Shown: positions 8,380 to 16,275 of the stretch, one piece after another
How the letters are laid out: each line of letters starts with the position of its first letter
How positions within the stretch are numbered: position 1 is the stretch's first letter
Origin: Alkalihalobacillus sp. FSL W8-0930
GTDB lineage: Bacteria; Bacillota; Bacilli; Bacillales; Bacillaceae_D
Direction of reading: 5' to 3'
NCBI GenBank assembly: GCA_037965595.1
Contig: CP150183.1
Coordinates: 310,001-374,000, forward strand
DNA: 64,000 bases
The notes under the pieces: model-generated
The model's database searches: none
Told to the model about the DNA's origin: nothing
What the model saw: the letters and a program-made list of their open reading frames with translations, nothing else
Made by a program: the position numbers and the translations under genes

Positions 8380-8739
8380 CCAAGAGAAAAGAGCTGTGAA
8401 CCAAGCTCCTAGTGTGGTTAAGCAAGAAACGAGAAGCCTTAGCAAGAAGAACAGAGATTTCACCAAGCCCAGAGTAAGTCCTATCAAGAAACAGGTGCCG
8501 ATAGCAAGAAGCGAGCGGAAGTTACCAAGAAGCCAACCTGAATAGCAAGATCAAAATCTCTCGAACCAAGAAGATAAGCACCAATACCAAGGGATACAGG
8601 ACCCCAACCAAGACTGAGACTGCAGTTTAGCGCACAGTAGGCGATACCAAGAAGAATAGACATCAAACCAAGGTCCTAGCCCATTTAAGCAAGAAACTCA
8701 AGCCGTTAGCAAGAGGAACAGAGATTTCACCAAGCCCAG
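8380..8739 (+). repeat. Family A degenerate tandem repeat array (CAAGAA core), left part
   Basis: About 17 units, each opening with CCAAG or GCAAG (usually followed by AA) and then 14-16 variable bases often ending TTA, ATA or TCA. Most units are 20 or 21 bp. The block starting at 8401 is repeated from 8668, 267 bp further on, including an identical 19-base run ACAGAGATTTCACCAAGCC, and the second copy is cut by the IS. No open frame is kept, because the period mixes 20 and 21. Confidence 0.85.
8736..8739. repeat. Target site duplication, left copy (CCAG)
   Basis: CCAG occurs directly before the IS and again at 10128-10131 directly after it. The uninterrupted duplicate block at 8401-8531 has a single CCAG at the same place. 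Confidence 0.9.
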
Positions 8740-8816
8740 TGAGGTTAGTCTAAAAAGTGGACACGTTAATTTGATTCTCTGTACACTAAATCTAATCTGA
8801 CAAAGGACGTGTTCCT

Positions 8817-9107
8817 ATGACGAAAAAGTATTCTCTTGATTATCGTGAGTATGTGGCGAAGTTAATCATCGAAGAAGGCAAAAAGGCGAGCGACATGGCG
8901 TATGAATTGGAAGTTCATGTTTCCTCCATCCACCGCTGGGTTCAAGATTATAAGAAGAAACAAGAAAAGCCAAATTCAGGCGATTATTTGACTCCATCCG
9001 AAGTGGAGAAGTTAAAGAAGCATCATGAAAAGGAAATGCTCTCTCTTCGAGAGGAGAACGAGATCTTAAAAAAGGCCATGCACATCTTCACGCAAAAGCC
9101 CAAATAA
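8817..9107 (+). CDS. IS3-family OrfA, DNA-binding N-terminal transposase part
   Basis: A 96-residue protein with a helix-turn-helix (about residues 14-45, KASDMAYELEVHVSSIHRW) and a C-terminal coiled coil (about 60-90). It binds the element ends and regulates or joins OrfB. The slippery heptamer A-AAA-AAG at 9068-9074 near its end allows a -1 shift. The shifted frame is open into orfB, giving the full OrfAB transposase. The protein is identical to the copy at 61087. Confidence 0.92.
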   Translation: MTKKYSLDYREYVAKLIIEEGKKASDMAYELEVHVSSIHRWVQDYKKKQEKPNSGDYLTPSEVEKLKKHHEKEMLSLREENEILKKAMHIFTQKPK

Positions 9108-9118
9108 AATTTCATTTT

Positions 9119-10006
9119 ATGGATGCTCATCAAGATGAACATTCCATTGTGAAGATGTGTTCAGTCCTTCAAGTCTCGACCAGTGGATTCTACAAGTGGA
9201 AAGCCAAACTACGCGGTGGGAAAACAGAGAGTGAAAAACGGAAAGCGGACGTAAAAAAGAAGATTAGTCAATCGTTCCACGAGAGCTTGGCTACGTACGG
9301 AAGTCCTCGCGTCCATCAGGATCTAATCGAATGGGGCTATGTGATCTCGCAAAAAACGGTGGCGCGATATATGCAAGAAATGAAGGTTAGCGCAAAGCCT
9401 AAAGCGAGATATGTCGTCACAACGGATTCCACGCACACTCTACATGTGTATCCCAATTTACTGAAGAGAGTGTTTCAAGCTGCGTACCCAAATGCCATAT
9501 GGGTGACAGATATTACGTATGTTCGGACATTAGAGGGCTGGTTATACGTCGCATCCATTATGGACCTGTTTTCTCGAAAAATTGTGGGCCTAAATATGAG
9601 TAATTCGATGGAAAAAGACCTTGTGTTACACGCTCTTGAGCGTGCGATAGCGACTAGACGCCCCCCGAAGGGGCTTATTCACCACTCTGATCGAGGAGCT
9701 CAATATTGTTCAAACGAGTATATCGAGGCACTTACTCAAGTGAAAGCCACTATAAGTATGAGCCGAAAAGGCGATCCCTATGACAATGCGTGTATTGAAT
9801 CGTTTCACGCGACCATTAAAAGAGAACTCATCTATCGTTTTCGATTTCAAACAAGAAACGAGGCGATGAAATCCATTCATCACTACATTTACAGTCGGTA
9901 CAATGAAACGAGAAGGCATTCGAATTTGAACTACCAATCCCCAAACCAATTTGAGAGAACCTACGCACAAAAGACCAATCATGACTCGCAAAAAACAATT
10001 AGTTAG
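9119..10006 (+). CDS. IS3-family OrfB, DDE transposase catalytic part
   Basis: A 295-residue integrase-core protein with an HTH_21 segment (about 42-95) and rve domain. The catalytic triad is visible as Asp131 (WVTDITY), Asp191 (HHSDRG) and Glu227 (NACIESFH), which gives the DD(35)E spacing of IS3 transposases. The frame is open upstream to the slippery site, so the active product is probably the OrfAB fusion made by a -1 frameshift. It differs from the second copy at about a dozen residues, for example GAQYCS here and GFQYCS there. It appears intact. Confidence 0.93.
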   Translation: MDAHQDEHSIVKMCSVLQVSTSGFYKWKAKLRGGKTESEKRKADVKKKISQSFHESLATYGSPRVHQDLIEWGYVISQKTVARYMQEMKVSAKPKARYVVTTDSTHTLHVYPNLLKRVFQAAYPNAIWVTDITYVRTLEGWLYVASIMDLFSRKIVGLNMSNSMEKDLVLHALERAIATRRPPKGLIHHSDRGAQYCSNEYIEALTQVKATISMSRKGDPYDNACIESFHATIKRELIYRFRFQTRNEAMKSIHHYIYSRYNETRRHSNLNYQSPNQFERTYAQKTNHDSQKTIS

Positions 10007-10127
10007 GCAAAAGAACGTTTCTCCAGACTTTTAGATAAGATTTCATCTATCTCAGTAGAGGCAGTAAGATAGGCTTCGAGAGGAATCACTCTTACTTTTT
10101 AGTGTCCACTTTCTTGACAGAAGACCA

Positions 10128-10290
10128 CCAGAGCGAGTTCCATCAAGAAACAGGTGTCGATAGTAAGAAGCGAGCGGAAGTTACCAAGAAATGACCACGA
10201 TTAGCAAGACAAAAGCCCCTCGGACTAAGAACTCCATGTACCCCATTAAGAAAACCCGTACATTTACCAAGAAGAACCTCATTTCATAAG
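10128..10290 (+). repeat. Family A repeat array, right part after the IS
   Basis: Continues the array interrupted by the IS. After CCAG, units with TCAAG, TAAG, CCAAG, GCAAG and CTAAG cores follow at about 20-bp spacing. The first 60 bases match 8473-8531 closely, for example AAGCGAGCGGAAGTTACC. Confidence 0.85.
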
Positions 10291-10417
10291 TAAAATTATA
10301 CCTATTCCCGCTTGAAATGTGATCTAATATTAATAAAATCAGGTATTAGTTTACATTTATGTTGATAATATTGTAAATAGTATAATCATATTTTACTGTG
10401 ATATCATACCTATTTAG

Positions 10418-10446
10418 TTGTACAAAATAACCCCGTTACGTATAAT
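10418..10446 (+). promoter_or_regulatory. SigA-type promoter of the dehydrogenase gene
   Basis: TTGTAC, 17-bp spacer, TATAAT, in an AT-rich stretch about 55 bases before the start codon. The rest of 10291-10417 is AT-rich with no gene seen. Confidence 0.55.
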
Positions 10447-10502
10447 AAGTATAAGATTCGACAAATTTTTCAAATTGAATCAAAAGGGGACAATTACATA
10501 TT

Positions 10503-11516
10503 ATGAAAGCGCTAATGTACTATGGATCTAAAAATGTAAAAGTAGAAAATGTACAAGATTTAACGGTACAACACGATGCGGTTAAGATTAAAGTCAAATA
10601 CGCAGGGATCTGTGGAACCGATCTCCATGAGTACATGCATAAAAACTTTGTTACGTCTGATCAAATGGTATTAGGTCACGAGTTCACAGGTGAAGTTGTT
10701 GAGCTCGGAGAAAGTGTTACGAGATTTAAGATGGGCGACCGAGTTGCGGTTGAGCCGATTTGGGGCTGCGGCGAATGTGAGACCTGTAAAAAAGGGAATT
10801 ATAATATTTGCGCGAATATGAAATCGTATGGCATCCACGAGTTTGGTGGGTTTGCTGAATATGCTGTCATAAAGGAGTCTAATGTTTTTGTTTTACCTGA
10901 CTCACTTAGTTTTGAACGTGCAGCCTTACTGGAACCGATTGCTGTAGTTCTTCAAGCCATTCGGAAGAGTACATTTAAGATTGGAGACACAGTAGCTTTG
11001 TTCGGAGCTGGGCCAATCGGACTTCTCCTTGCTGAATGCTTAAGAGCAGCTGGTGCAAGCAAGATCTTTGTTGCAGAGGTGAGTGATGAGCGAAGAGAGC
11101 TTGCACTAAAAATGGGCGCGGATGTTGTGTTAAATCCTTTAAAAAAAGACGTAGCACAAGTAATCAAAGACAGCACAAACGGTGGGGTGGATGTCTCATT
11201 TGATGTAGCAGGAATAGAAGCTACATTTAATCAATCGCTTGATGTGATAAAGCCAAATGGTGAGCTTATGATTGTCAGCATTTTTGCAGCACCAATCCAA
11301 TATCATCCGACGTTGCAAGTTGTGGGTGAAAAGAAAATTAACTCGTCTCTTGGCTATAACAACATTTTCCCTCAAGCCATCGATCTCCTTTCAAAGGGAT
11401 CACTAAATGTAGATTCAGTTATTACAAGTATCATTGAGTTAGACGACATTGTTGCAGAAGGATTTGAGATGCTTATTAATGATAAAAAGCAGTGTAAGAT
11501 CCTTGTGAGACCATAA
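10503..11516 (+). CDS. Zinc-dependent alcohol dehydrogenase, butanediol/sorbitol dehydrogenase type
   Basis: Medium-chain dehydrogenase of 337 residues. The catalytic zinc ligands are in CGTDLHEY and GHEFTGEV. The structural zinc cluster CGECETCKKGNYNIC is present, and GAGPIGLL is the NAD(H) Rossmann loop. The sequence reads closest to (R,R)-2,3-butanediol dehydrogenase and sorbitol/L-threonine dehydrogenase relatives. The exact substrate is not certain. It is a single-gene transcript with its own promoter and terminator, next to the IS-disrupted repeat array. Confidence 0.85.
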   Translation: MKALMYYGSKNVKVENVQDLTVQHDAVKIKVKYAGICGTDLHEYMHKNFVTSDQMVLGHEFTGEVVELGESVTRFKMGDRVAVEPIWGCGECETCKKGNYNICANMKSYGIHEFGGFAEYAVIKESNVFVLPDSLSFERAALLEPIAVVLQAIRKSTFKIGDTVALFGAGPIGLLLAECLRAAGASKIFVAEVSDERRELALKMGADVVLNPLKKDVAQVIKDSTNGGVDVSFDVAGIEATFNQSLDVIKPNGELMIVSIFAAPIQYHPTLQVVGEKKINSSLGYNNIFPQAIDLLSKGSLNVDSVITSIIELDDIVAEGFEMLINDKKQCKILVRP

Positions 11517-11525
11517 GTTATGATT

Positions 11526-11564
11526 AGGCTTAGTTAGAGTAAATATCTGACTAAGTCTTTTTTT
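11526..11564 (+). terminator. Terminator after the butanediol-type dehydrogenase
   Basis: AGGCTTAGTTAGA pairs with TCTGACTAAGTCT with minor mismatches, followed by a T run. Confidence 0.75.
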
Positions 11565-11619
11565 AATTCGCCCGTTAATTAACAAAAGTGAGATATAATT
11601 GGAAGGGGAGGGGATAGTA

Positions 11620-12207
11620 ATGTCAAAACGGTTAGCTATCATAACAGTAGGCAAAACACATAGTGGAAAAAGTACATTTGCAAAGAAACTAGAGAACCAG
11701 CTAGTGAACTCATTTATTCTTGATCAAGATCATCATGCAGAATTTATTAATCATTACTATAAAGTTCTTCAGCCTACGCAAGGACCTAATACATTAAAGC
11801 ATGCCCTTTCACAGTTAATTGTTGAGTACGCGCAGAAGCATAACGATCTTAACTTCATTGTTTGTAATGCTAACAGAACAAAGGATGGTAGGAAATATTT
11901 GCTGAACGAGCTTTTTCATCAGGGTGAATACATTCGGATCTTAGTGCACTTTGATCTTGATGATCAGATCCTTGAGCAACGAATTGCTAGAAGTCATCGG
12001 GAAACAACAATATTCAGAGGACCTTATAACAGCTTTGAAGATGTTCTTAGGAAACAACAGGCGGATTCAGCCACATCCCCAAGTCCAGAAGAAGCAGACC
12101 ATTTGTCTGTGATCAAGACTGATCATGATGTGGATACTGTCATAAGCAACATTATTCAAATCGAGCAAAACATGAAAGGAGATTCTCATGGAAAAAATTC
12201 AGTTTGA
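11620..12207 (+). CDS. P-loop ATP-binding protein (AAA/kinase-like)
   Basis: A 195-residue P-loop NTPase. The Walker A motif GKTHSGKSTFAKKL lies about residues 11-24, and the protein opens MSKRLAIITVG. I chose the ATG at 11620 because GGAAGGGGAGGGG lies just upstream. The arginine-rich segment QRIARSHRETT resembles the lid of small zeta-toxin or adenylate-kinase-like phosphotransferases, so a small-molecule kinase is likely but the substrate is unknown. Its end overlaps the next gene by 20 bases, marking an operon with the esterase and a methyltransferase. Confidence 0.75.
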   Translation: MSKRLAIITVGKTHSGKSTFAKKLENQLVNSFILDQDHHAEFINHYYKVLQPTQGPNTLKHALSQLIVEYAQKHNDLNFIVCNANRTKDGRKYLLNELFHQGEYIRILVHFDLDDQILEQRIARSHRETTIFRGPYNSFEDVLRKQQADSATSPSPEEADHLSVIKTDHDVDTVISNIIQIEQNMKGDSHGKNSV

Positions 12208-12976
12208 TTATGAAGTTGGCGAAGTAATCTACAAGGTAGTGGGGGATCGGCGTTTAACTTTATATACTTTTGAACCACCCTCCAAAACTAGTCACCCCCG
12301 TCCTGCCCTTCTCTTTTTTAACGGTGGTAGCTTCAAACAAGATCCAAAGCTAGCCAACCAATTCCAGCATCAGGCGCATTATTTTTCAACCTTAGGAATG
12401 CTTGCGATCTGCGTGGATTATCGGAATGGTGCGGATGAAGACTTCATTCCACCTCAAGCGATTTGTGATGTGAAATCAGCCATTCGTTATGTGAGGAAAC
12501 ATGCAAACAAACTAGGTGTAGACCCGAGTAAGATCATTGTTTGTGGGTCTTCAGCAGGTGGGTATATCACTGTTTCTTCTTTGATGTTCTCTGACCTGGA
12601 TGATGAAAAAGAGTCCGCAGTGGATGTTGATCACTTGCCCGATAGTCTCATCATCTTTTCTGCTGATATGGACGGTGTGGACATTATGAGAAGAAGATAC
12701 CCAGAGCTTCTTGATCAAGCAGCCGACTTTTCACCTCTGCATCATATAAAAAAGATCCTACCAGACACTCTCTGGATTTGTGGAACGGGAGACGATCTTT
12801 GTGAGCAAAACAAACGGTTTGTGGAAGAGATGAATGAAGTTGGTAACCGCATTGAATTCAAAACGTACGAAGGGATGGAGCATGGATTCTTTAATTACGG
12901 TAAGCATGAGAATCTCTATTTTGAACGGACGAAAGAAGACATCGAGATGTACCTGCGGAGGAAGAAGTTGATTTAA
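12188..12976 (+). CDS. Alpha/beta hydrolase (esterase/lipase, HSL-like)
   Basis: A 262-residue alpha/beta hydrolase. FFNGGSF takes the place of the HGGG oxyanion loop, GSSAGGY holds the nucleophile Ser, and EHGFFNYG supplies the catalytic His; an acidic residue before it (GTGDDL) completes the triad. No signal peptide, so it is cytoplasmic. It is probably a carboxylesterase on short acyl or acetyl groups; the natural substrate is unknown. An AAAGGAG site precedes the start inside the previous gene. Confidence 0.8.
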   Translation: MEKIQFDYEVGEVIYKVVGDRRLTLYTFEPPSKTSHPRPALLFFNGGSFKQDPKLANQFQHQAHYFSTLGMLAICVDYRNGADEDFIPPQAICDVKSAIRYVRKHANKLGVDPSKIIVCGSSAGGYITVSSLMFSDLDDEKESAVDVDHLPDSLIIFSADMDGVDIMRRRYPELLDQAADFSPLHHIKKILPDTLWICGTGDDLCEQNKRFVEEMNEVGNRIEFKTYEGMEHGFFNYGKHENLYFERTKEDIEMYLRRKKLI

Positions 12977-12991
12977 AGGAGGTGAAGCAAA

Positions 12992-13777
12992 ATGAAAGAT
13001 ATATTCAAATCAAATCTCCAAAAATACGCGGACCCCACACAATACGATGCATTACATGAATTATATCAAGATGACCTGTTATACATAATGGAGCATGCGA
13101 GTGAGATACAATCCCCTATCATTGATCTTGCATGTGGAACGGGAAGAGTAACGATTCCGTTATCAAAGCAGGGTCTCCATGTTATTGGCGTTGATCTGCA
13201 TGAAGGGATGTTAAACCGGGCTAGAAAAAAGGCTGCAGACGCTCATCTGCAAATTCGTTTTGAACAGCAGGATTGCACCGAGTTGGATCTTCAAATCAAA
13301 TCTCCACTCATTTATATGACCGGTAATTCCTTTCAACACTTTTTGACGAATGAAAGTCAGGATGCTCTGCTTCAATCTGTAGGTCGACATTTAGAACCGG
13401 GTGGGGAATTTGTTTTTGATACGAGAAATCCAATTTTAGCTGAATTGAGTGTTGTTGATATAAGTGAAACGGTTGAAGTCATTAACGGAAAAAGGATAGA
13501 AGGAAAACATACAGAAACCTACGATCATTCTACACAAGTCTTACATTGCGTAACGGAGAAGATTTGGAAGGAGGAAGGAGTGACTTTAGGGACAGAAAAA
13601 GAATCGATCTCCTTACGTTATACGTACCCGATGGAGCTTAAAAGATTACTAGAAGCTCATGGATTTGAACAGGTTCATTTGTTTGGTACGTGGAAGAAGG
13701 GAGCGTTCGCTGAGGATAGTCCGCAGATGATTGTTCATTGTAGGAAAAGATCAAAGCCAAATAAGCATATCAATTAA
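12992..13777 (+). CDS. Class I SAM-dependent methyltransferase
   Basis: A 261-residue methyltransferase with motif I IIDLACGTGRVTIPLS (about residues 43-58) and the strand-2 acidic end GVDLHEGML. The C-terminal part has the beta strands usual in small-molecule methyltransferases. It follows the esterase by 15 bases with AAAGGAGGTG as ribosome site, so all three genes from 11620 form one operon. The substrate is not known. Confidence 0.8.
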   Translation: MKDIFKSNLQKYADPTQYDALHELYQDDLLYIMEHASEIQSPIIDLACGTGRVTIPLSKQGLHVIGVDLHEGMLNRARKKAADAHLQIRFEQQDCTELDLQIKSPLIYMTGNSFQHFLTNESQDALLQSVGRHLEPGGEFVFDTRNPILAELSVVDISETVEVINGKRIEGKHTETYDHSTQVLHCVTEKIWKEEGVTLGTEKESISLRYTYPMELKRLLEAHGFEQVHLFGTWKKGAFAEDSPQMIVHCRKRSKPNKHIN

Positions 13778-13912
13778 ACAACCCTATAGATCGATCGCGA
13801 TAATGTTTTCTTATCTTATCTGCTAATAAGACAGATAATCTTGCCACACAGAGAATATTTCCTCCATTTTAGTCAACCATGAAGGGTATGACAAATGATG
13901 AGGAGGATTCGT

Positions 13913-15046
13913 GTGAAAGCAGTCACGTATCAAGGTCCAAATGAGGTGCACGTTAGCCATGTGGATGACGCAAAGCTTGAGAAGAAAGATGATATTATTG
14001 TAAAAATTACATCTACAGCGATATGCGGATCGGATTTGCATTTATATCAAGGAAATATGCCGTTGCCTAAGGGATATGTCATTGGTCACGAGCCTATGGG
14101 TATTGTAGAAGAGGTTGGGCCTGAGGTAACAAGAGTAAAAAAGGGAGATCGAGTGGTTGTTCCTTTTAACGTCTCTTGCGGTCAGTGTTTTTATTGTCAT
14201 CATGAGATGGAAAGTCAGTGTGATAACTCAAATCCTCATTATGATTCAGGTGGGTACTTTGGATATACGGAGAAGTTTGGGAATCATCCAGGTGGGCAGG
14301 CGGAGTATTTAAAAGTCCCCTTTGGAAACTTCACTCCATTCCGCATTCCAGAGTCATGTGAGCTAGAAGATGAGTCGTTATTGTTTTTATCAGATGTATT
14401 GCCTACAGCATATTGGAGTGTTCTAAACGCTGGCGTGAAAAAGGATGATACCGTCATTGTTTTGGGTTGTGGTCCTGTAGGGTTAATGGCTCAAAAGTTT
14501 GCGTGGATGCAAGGGGCTAAAAGGGTTATTGCGGTTGATTACCTTGATTATCGGATGGCGCAAGCGAAGAAAATGAATAATGTGGAAGTGTATGAATTCA
14601 CAAAATATCCGGATATGGGTGAACACCTAAAAGAGATCACTCATGGTGGAGCAGACGTTGTCATCGATTGTGTGGGGATGGATGGGAAGAAATCTCCGTT
14701 AGAATATATTGAGCAAAAACTGAAGCTACAAGGCGGTACATTGGGTCCGATTCAGATTGCTACAAAGGCTGTCCGTAAATTTGGAACCGTTCAGTTAACA
14801 GGCGTATACGGAAGTAATTACAATCTCTTTCCGCTTGGAGCCTTTTGGATTAGAAACATAAACTTGAAGATGGGTCAGGCGCCAGTCATTCATTTAATGC
14901 CAGAGCTCTTTACGAAGATTATGAATGGGGAGTTTGATCCAAAGGAAATTATTACGCATAAACTCTCACTCGATGAAGCAAGCCACGGGTATCGTATCTT
15001 TAACGATCATAAGGATGATTGTATTAAAGTTATTTTAAAGCCTTAG
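13913..15046 (+). CDS. Zinc-dependent dehydrogenase, formaldehyde dehydrogenase-like
   Basis: A 377-residue medium-chain zinc dehydrogenase. I chose the GTG at 13913 since GAGGAGG lies five to eight bases upstream. Visible are CGSDLHLYQG and GHEPMGIVEEVG (catalytic zinc), a structural-zinc-like cluster CGQCFYCHHEMESQC, and the cofactor loop GCGPVGLMAQ. The insertion with GGYFGYTEKFG and the C-terminal layout fit glutathione-independent formaldehyde dehydrogenase-like (FdhA-like) proteins common in Bacillaceae. A bidirectional terminator separates it from the photoreceptor gene. Confidence 0.85.
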   Translation: MKAVTYQGPNEVHVSHVDDAKLEKKDDIIVKITSTAICGSDLHLYQGNMPLPKGYVIGHEPMGIVEEVGPEVTRVKKGDRVVVPFNVSCGQCFYCHHEMESQCDNSNPHYDSGGYFGYTEKFGNHPGGQAEYLKVPFGNFTPFRIPESCELEDESLLFLSDVLPTAYWSVLNAGVKKDDTVIVLGCGPVGLMAQKFAWMQGAKRVIAVDYLDYRMAQAKKMNNVEVYEFTKYPDMGEHLKEITHGGADVVIDCVGMDGKKSPLEYIEQKLKLQGGTLGPIQIATKAVRKFGTVQLTGVYGSNYNLFPLGAFWIRNINLKMGQAPVIHLMPELFTKIMNGEFDPKEIITHKLSLDEASHGYRIFNDHKDDCIKVILKP

Positions 15047-15056
15047 ATACAAAAAA

Positions 15057-15080
15057 ACTCGACTGCACGCTCAGTCGAGT
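15057..15080. terminator. Bidirectional terminator between dehydrogenase and photoreceptor
   Basis: ACTCGACTG pairs with CAGTCGAGT around a 6-nt loop, with A and T runs on both sides. It overlaps the last codons of the minus-strand gene. Confidence 0.85.
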
Positions 15081-15868
15081 TTTTCTTTTTCTTTTTCAAT
15101 TAAGGTCTGAATCACTTCTTGAACAGAGCCAGCAGTTTGCAAATTATTATAAAGCAGATCCCTCGTCTGTAGTATATCCATGGCAATTGTTGAAGACATA
15201 CCGGTAATGATTAGGTTCGCTCCTTGCATACGAATGACATCTTTAAGCGTAACTAAATCTGCTAACAGGAAGTCATTGGCATTGGTGACACCAGACAAAT
15301 CGGCAATAATAGTCGTTAGCCTGCGCTCCACAATTTCTTCTGTTGTGACAGTTAAGATGTGGTTAAAGCGCTCTTGATTCACTTTTCCAATTAACGGCAG
15401 GACGGCTACACCCTTAAATACGGGAACGATCGGACAGGCAAGACTCGCGATTTCCTGCTGTGAGCCAAGCAGCTCTCGTTCAATCTCTTTCTCTCGAGTC
15501 ACGTCCTTTTGCACACCAATAAAGAAATGTTTCTCTTCTTCTTCAACGTACAAATGGTCAACCGTCAAGCTGTTCCAAAAGCCTTCGCCTGACTTTTTGT
15601 AGTTGTATAAAGTGACCGTGCAGGACTCGTTCGCTAAAATGGATTCACGTAGCCTTTTCACTTCATTTAAGTCGGTTTCTTCTCCCTGAAGGAAGCGACA
15701 ATTTTGACCAATAATTTCAGATGCTGCGTATCCTGTCATCTCATAGAATCCTTGGTTTGCGTATATAATCGGATTGTCTTCTAGCTGAGGATCTGTGATT
15801 AATACACCGGCTCTCGTGTAGTCTAATGCTTTGAATAGAAGTTCTTTGTTAGTAATAGTGTTAATCAT
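15071..15868 (-). CDS. ytvA: Blue-light photoreceptor, LOV-STAS (YtvA-like)
   Basis: Flavin-binding LOV (PAS) domain (about 8-130) with the photo-adduct motif GQNCRFLQG, Cys57 from the chosen start, then a linker helix and a STAS domain (about 150-255). This is the YtvA layout, 265 residues against 261 in B. subtilis. YtvA acts with the RsbR-type stressosome to switch on the general stress sigma factor SigB in blue light. I use the ATG at 15868 because GGAGG lies five bases upstream; an upstream in-frame GTG overlaps that site. No other stressosome gene is in the window. Confidence 0.92.
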   Translation of the reverse strand: MINTITNKELLFKALDYTRAGVLITDPQLEDNPIIYANQGFYEMTGYAASEIIGQNCRFLQGEETDLNEVKRLRESILANESCTVTLYNYKKSGEGFWNSLTVDHLYVEEEEKHFFIGVQKDVTREKEIERELLGSQQEIASLACPIVPVFKGVAVLPLIGKVNQERFNHILTVTTEEIVERRLTTIIADLSGVTNANDFLLADLVTLKDVIRMQGANLIITGMSSTIAMDILQTRDLLYNNLQTAGSVQEVIQTLIEKEKEKLD

Positions 15869-15916
15869 AGACACCTCCGTCTTTCTGTTTTCTTAAACGT
15901 TTCTTGACAGGATGAA

Positions 15917-16084
15917 CTACTTATTTTCCTTTACGTTTATCTCCTCAAGAGCTTTTTCAAGTTGATGAATATCTTCATCAAGGGTCACGGCGAATAGGGG
16001 ACAATCTTCACGCGCTTTAACCCTTAATCTTTTAAGAAAGGTAAGCTCACGACGAAACAGATCTTTTTCGAAAAGTAGGATCAT
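15917..16084 (-). CDS. Small protein, unknown function, upstream of ytvA
   Basis: A 55-residue protein, rich in charged residues, predicted mostly helical: MILLFEKDLFRREL at the start, an acidic C-terminal half, and no membrane segment. A GGTGAGGAG site stands well placed before the ATG. It is read in the same direction as ytvA, 48 bases upstream, so it may share the transcript. I do not recognise a family. Confidence 0.45.
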   Translation of the reverse strand: MILLFEKDLFRRELTFLKRLRVKAREDCPLFAVTLDEDIHQLEKALEEINVKENK

Positions 16085-16275
16085 AGATATTCTCCTCACC
16101 GTTGTTAGGTTGATACCTACATAGCATGTTTTCCCAAATCTACTCGGATGAACCTCTTATTCCAAAACTATTTGCGTTTATTTGTAAGGTAGATGGGTAT
16201 ATGGCGAAAACTCATGTATGATATAAGGAAGAGCGAAGAGAAGGTAAGATATAAAAACAGTGGAGGCATTAATCA

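Larger units (their letters stand above)
8740..10127 (+). mobile_element. IS3-family insertion sequence, copy 1
   Basis: A complete 1388-bp element. Its ends begin TG and finish CA, with imperfect inverted repeats sharing the core AAGTGGACAC (left) and GTGTCCACTT (right). It carries orfA and orfB in different frames with an A6G slippery site, typical of IS3-family elements (IS150-like layout). It is bounded by a perfect 4-bp duplication CCAG. It has the same organisation as the copy at 61010-62398, with many scattered base differences. Confidence 0.95.

Noticed and set aside
8484-8666. Minus-strand hydrophobic frame of 60 residues
   Set aside because: Lies entirely inside the family A array; no ribosome site.
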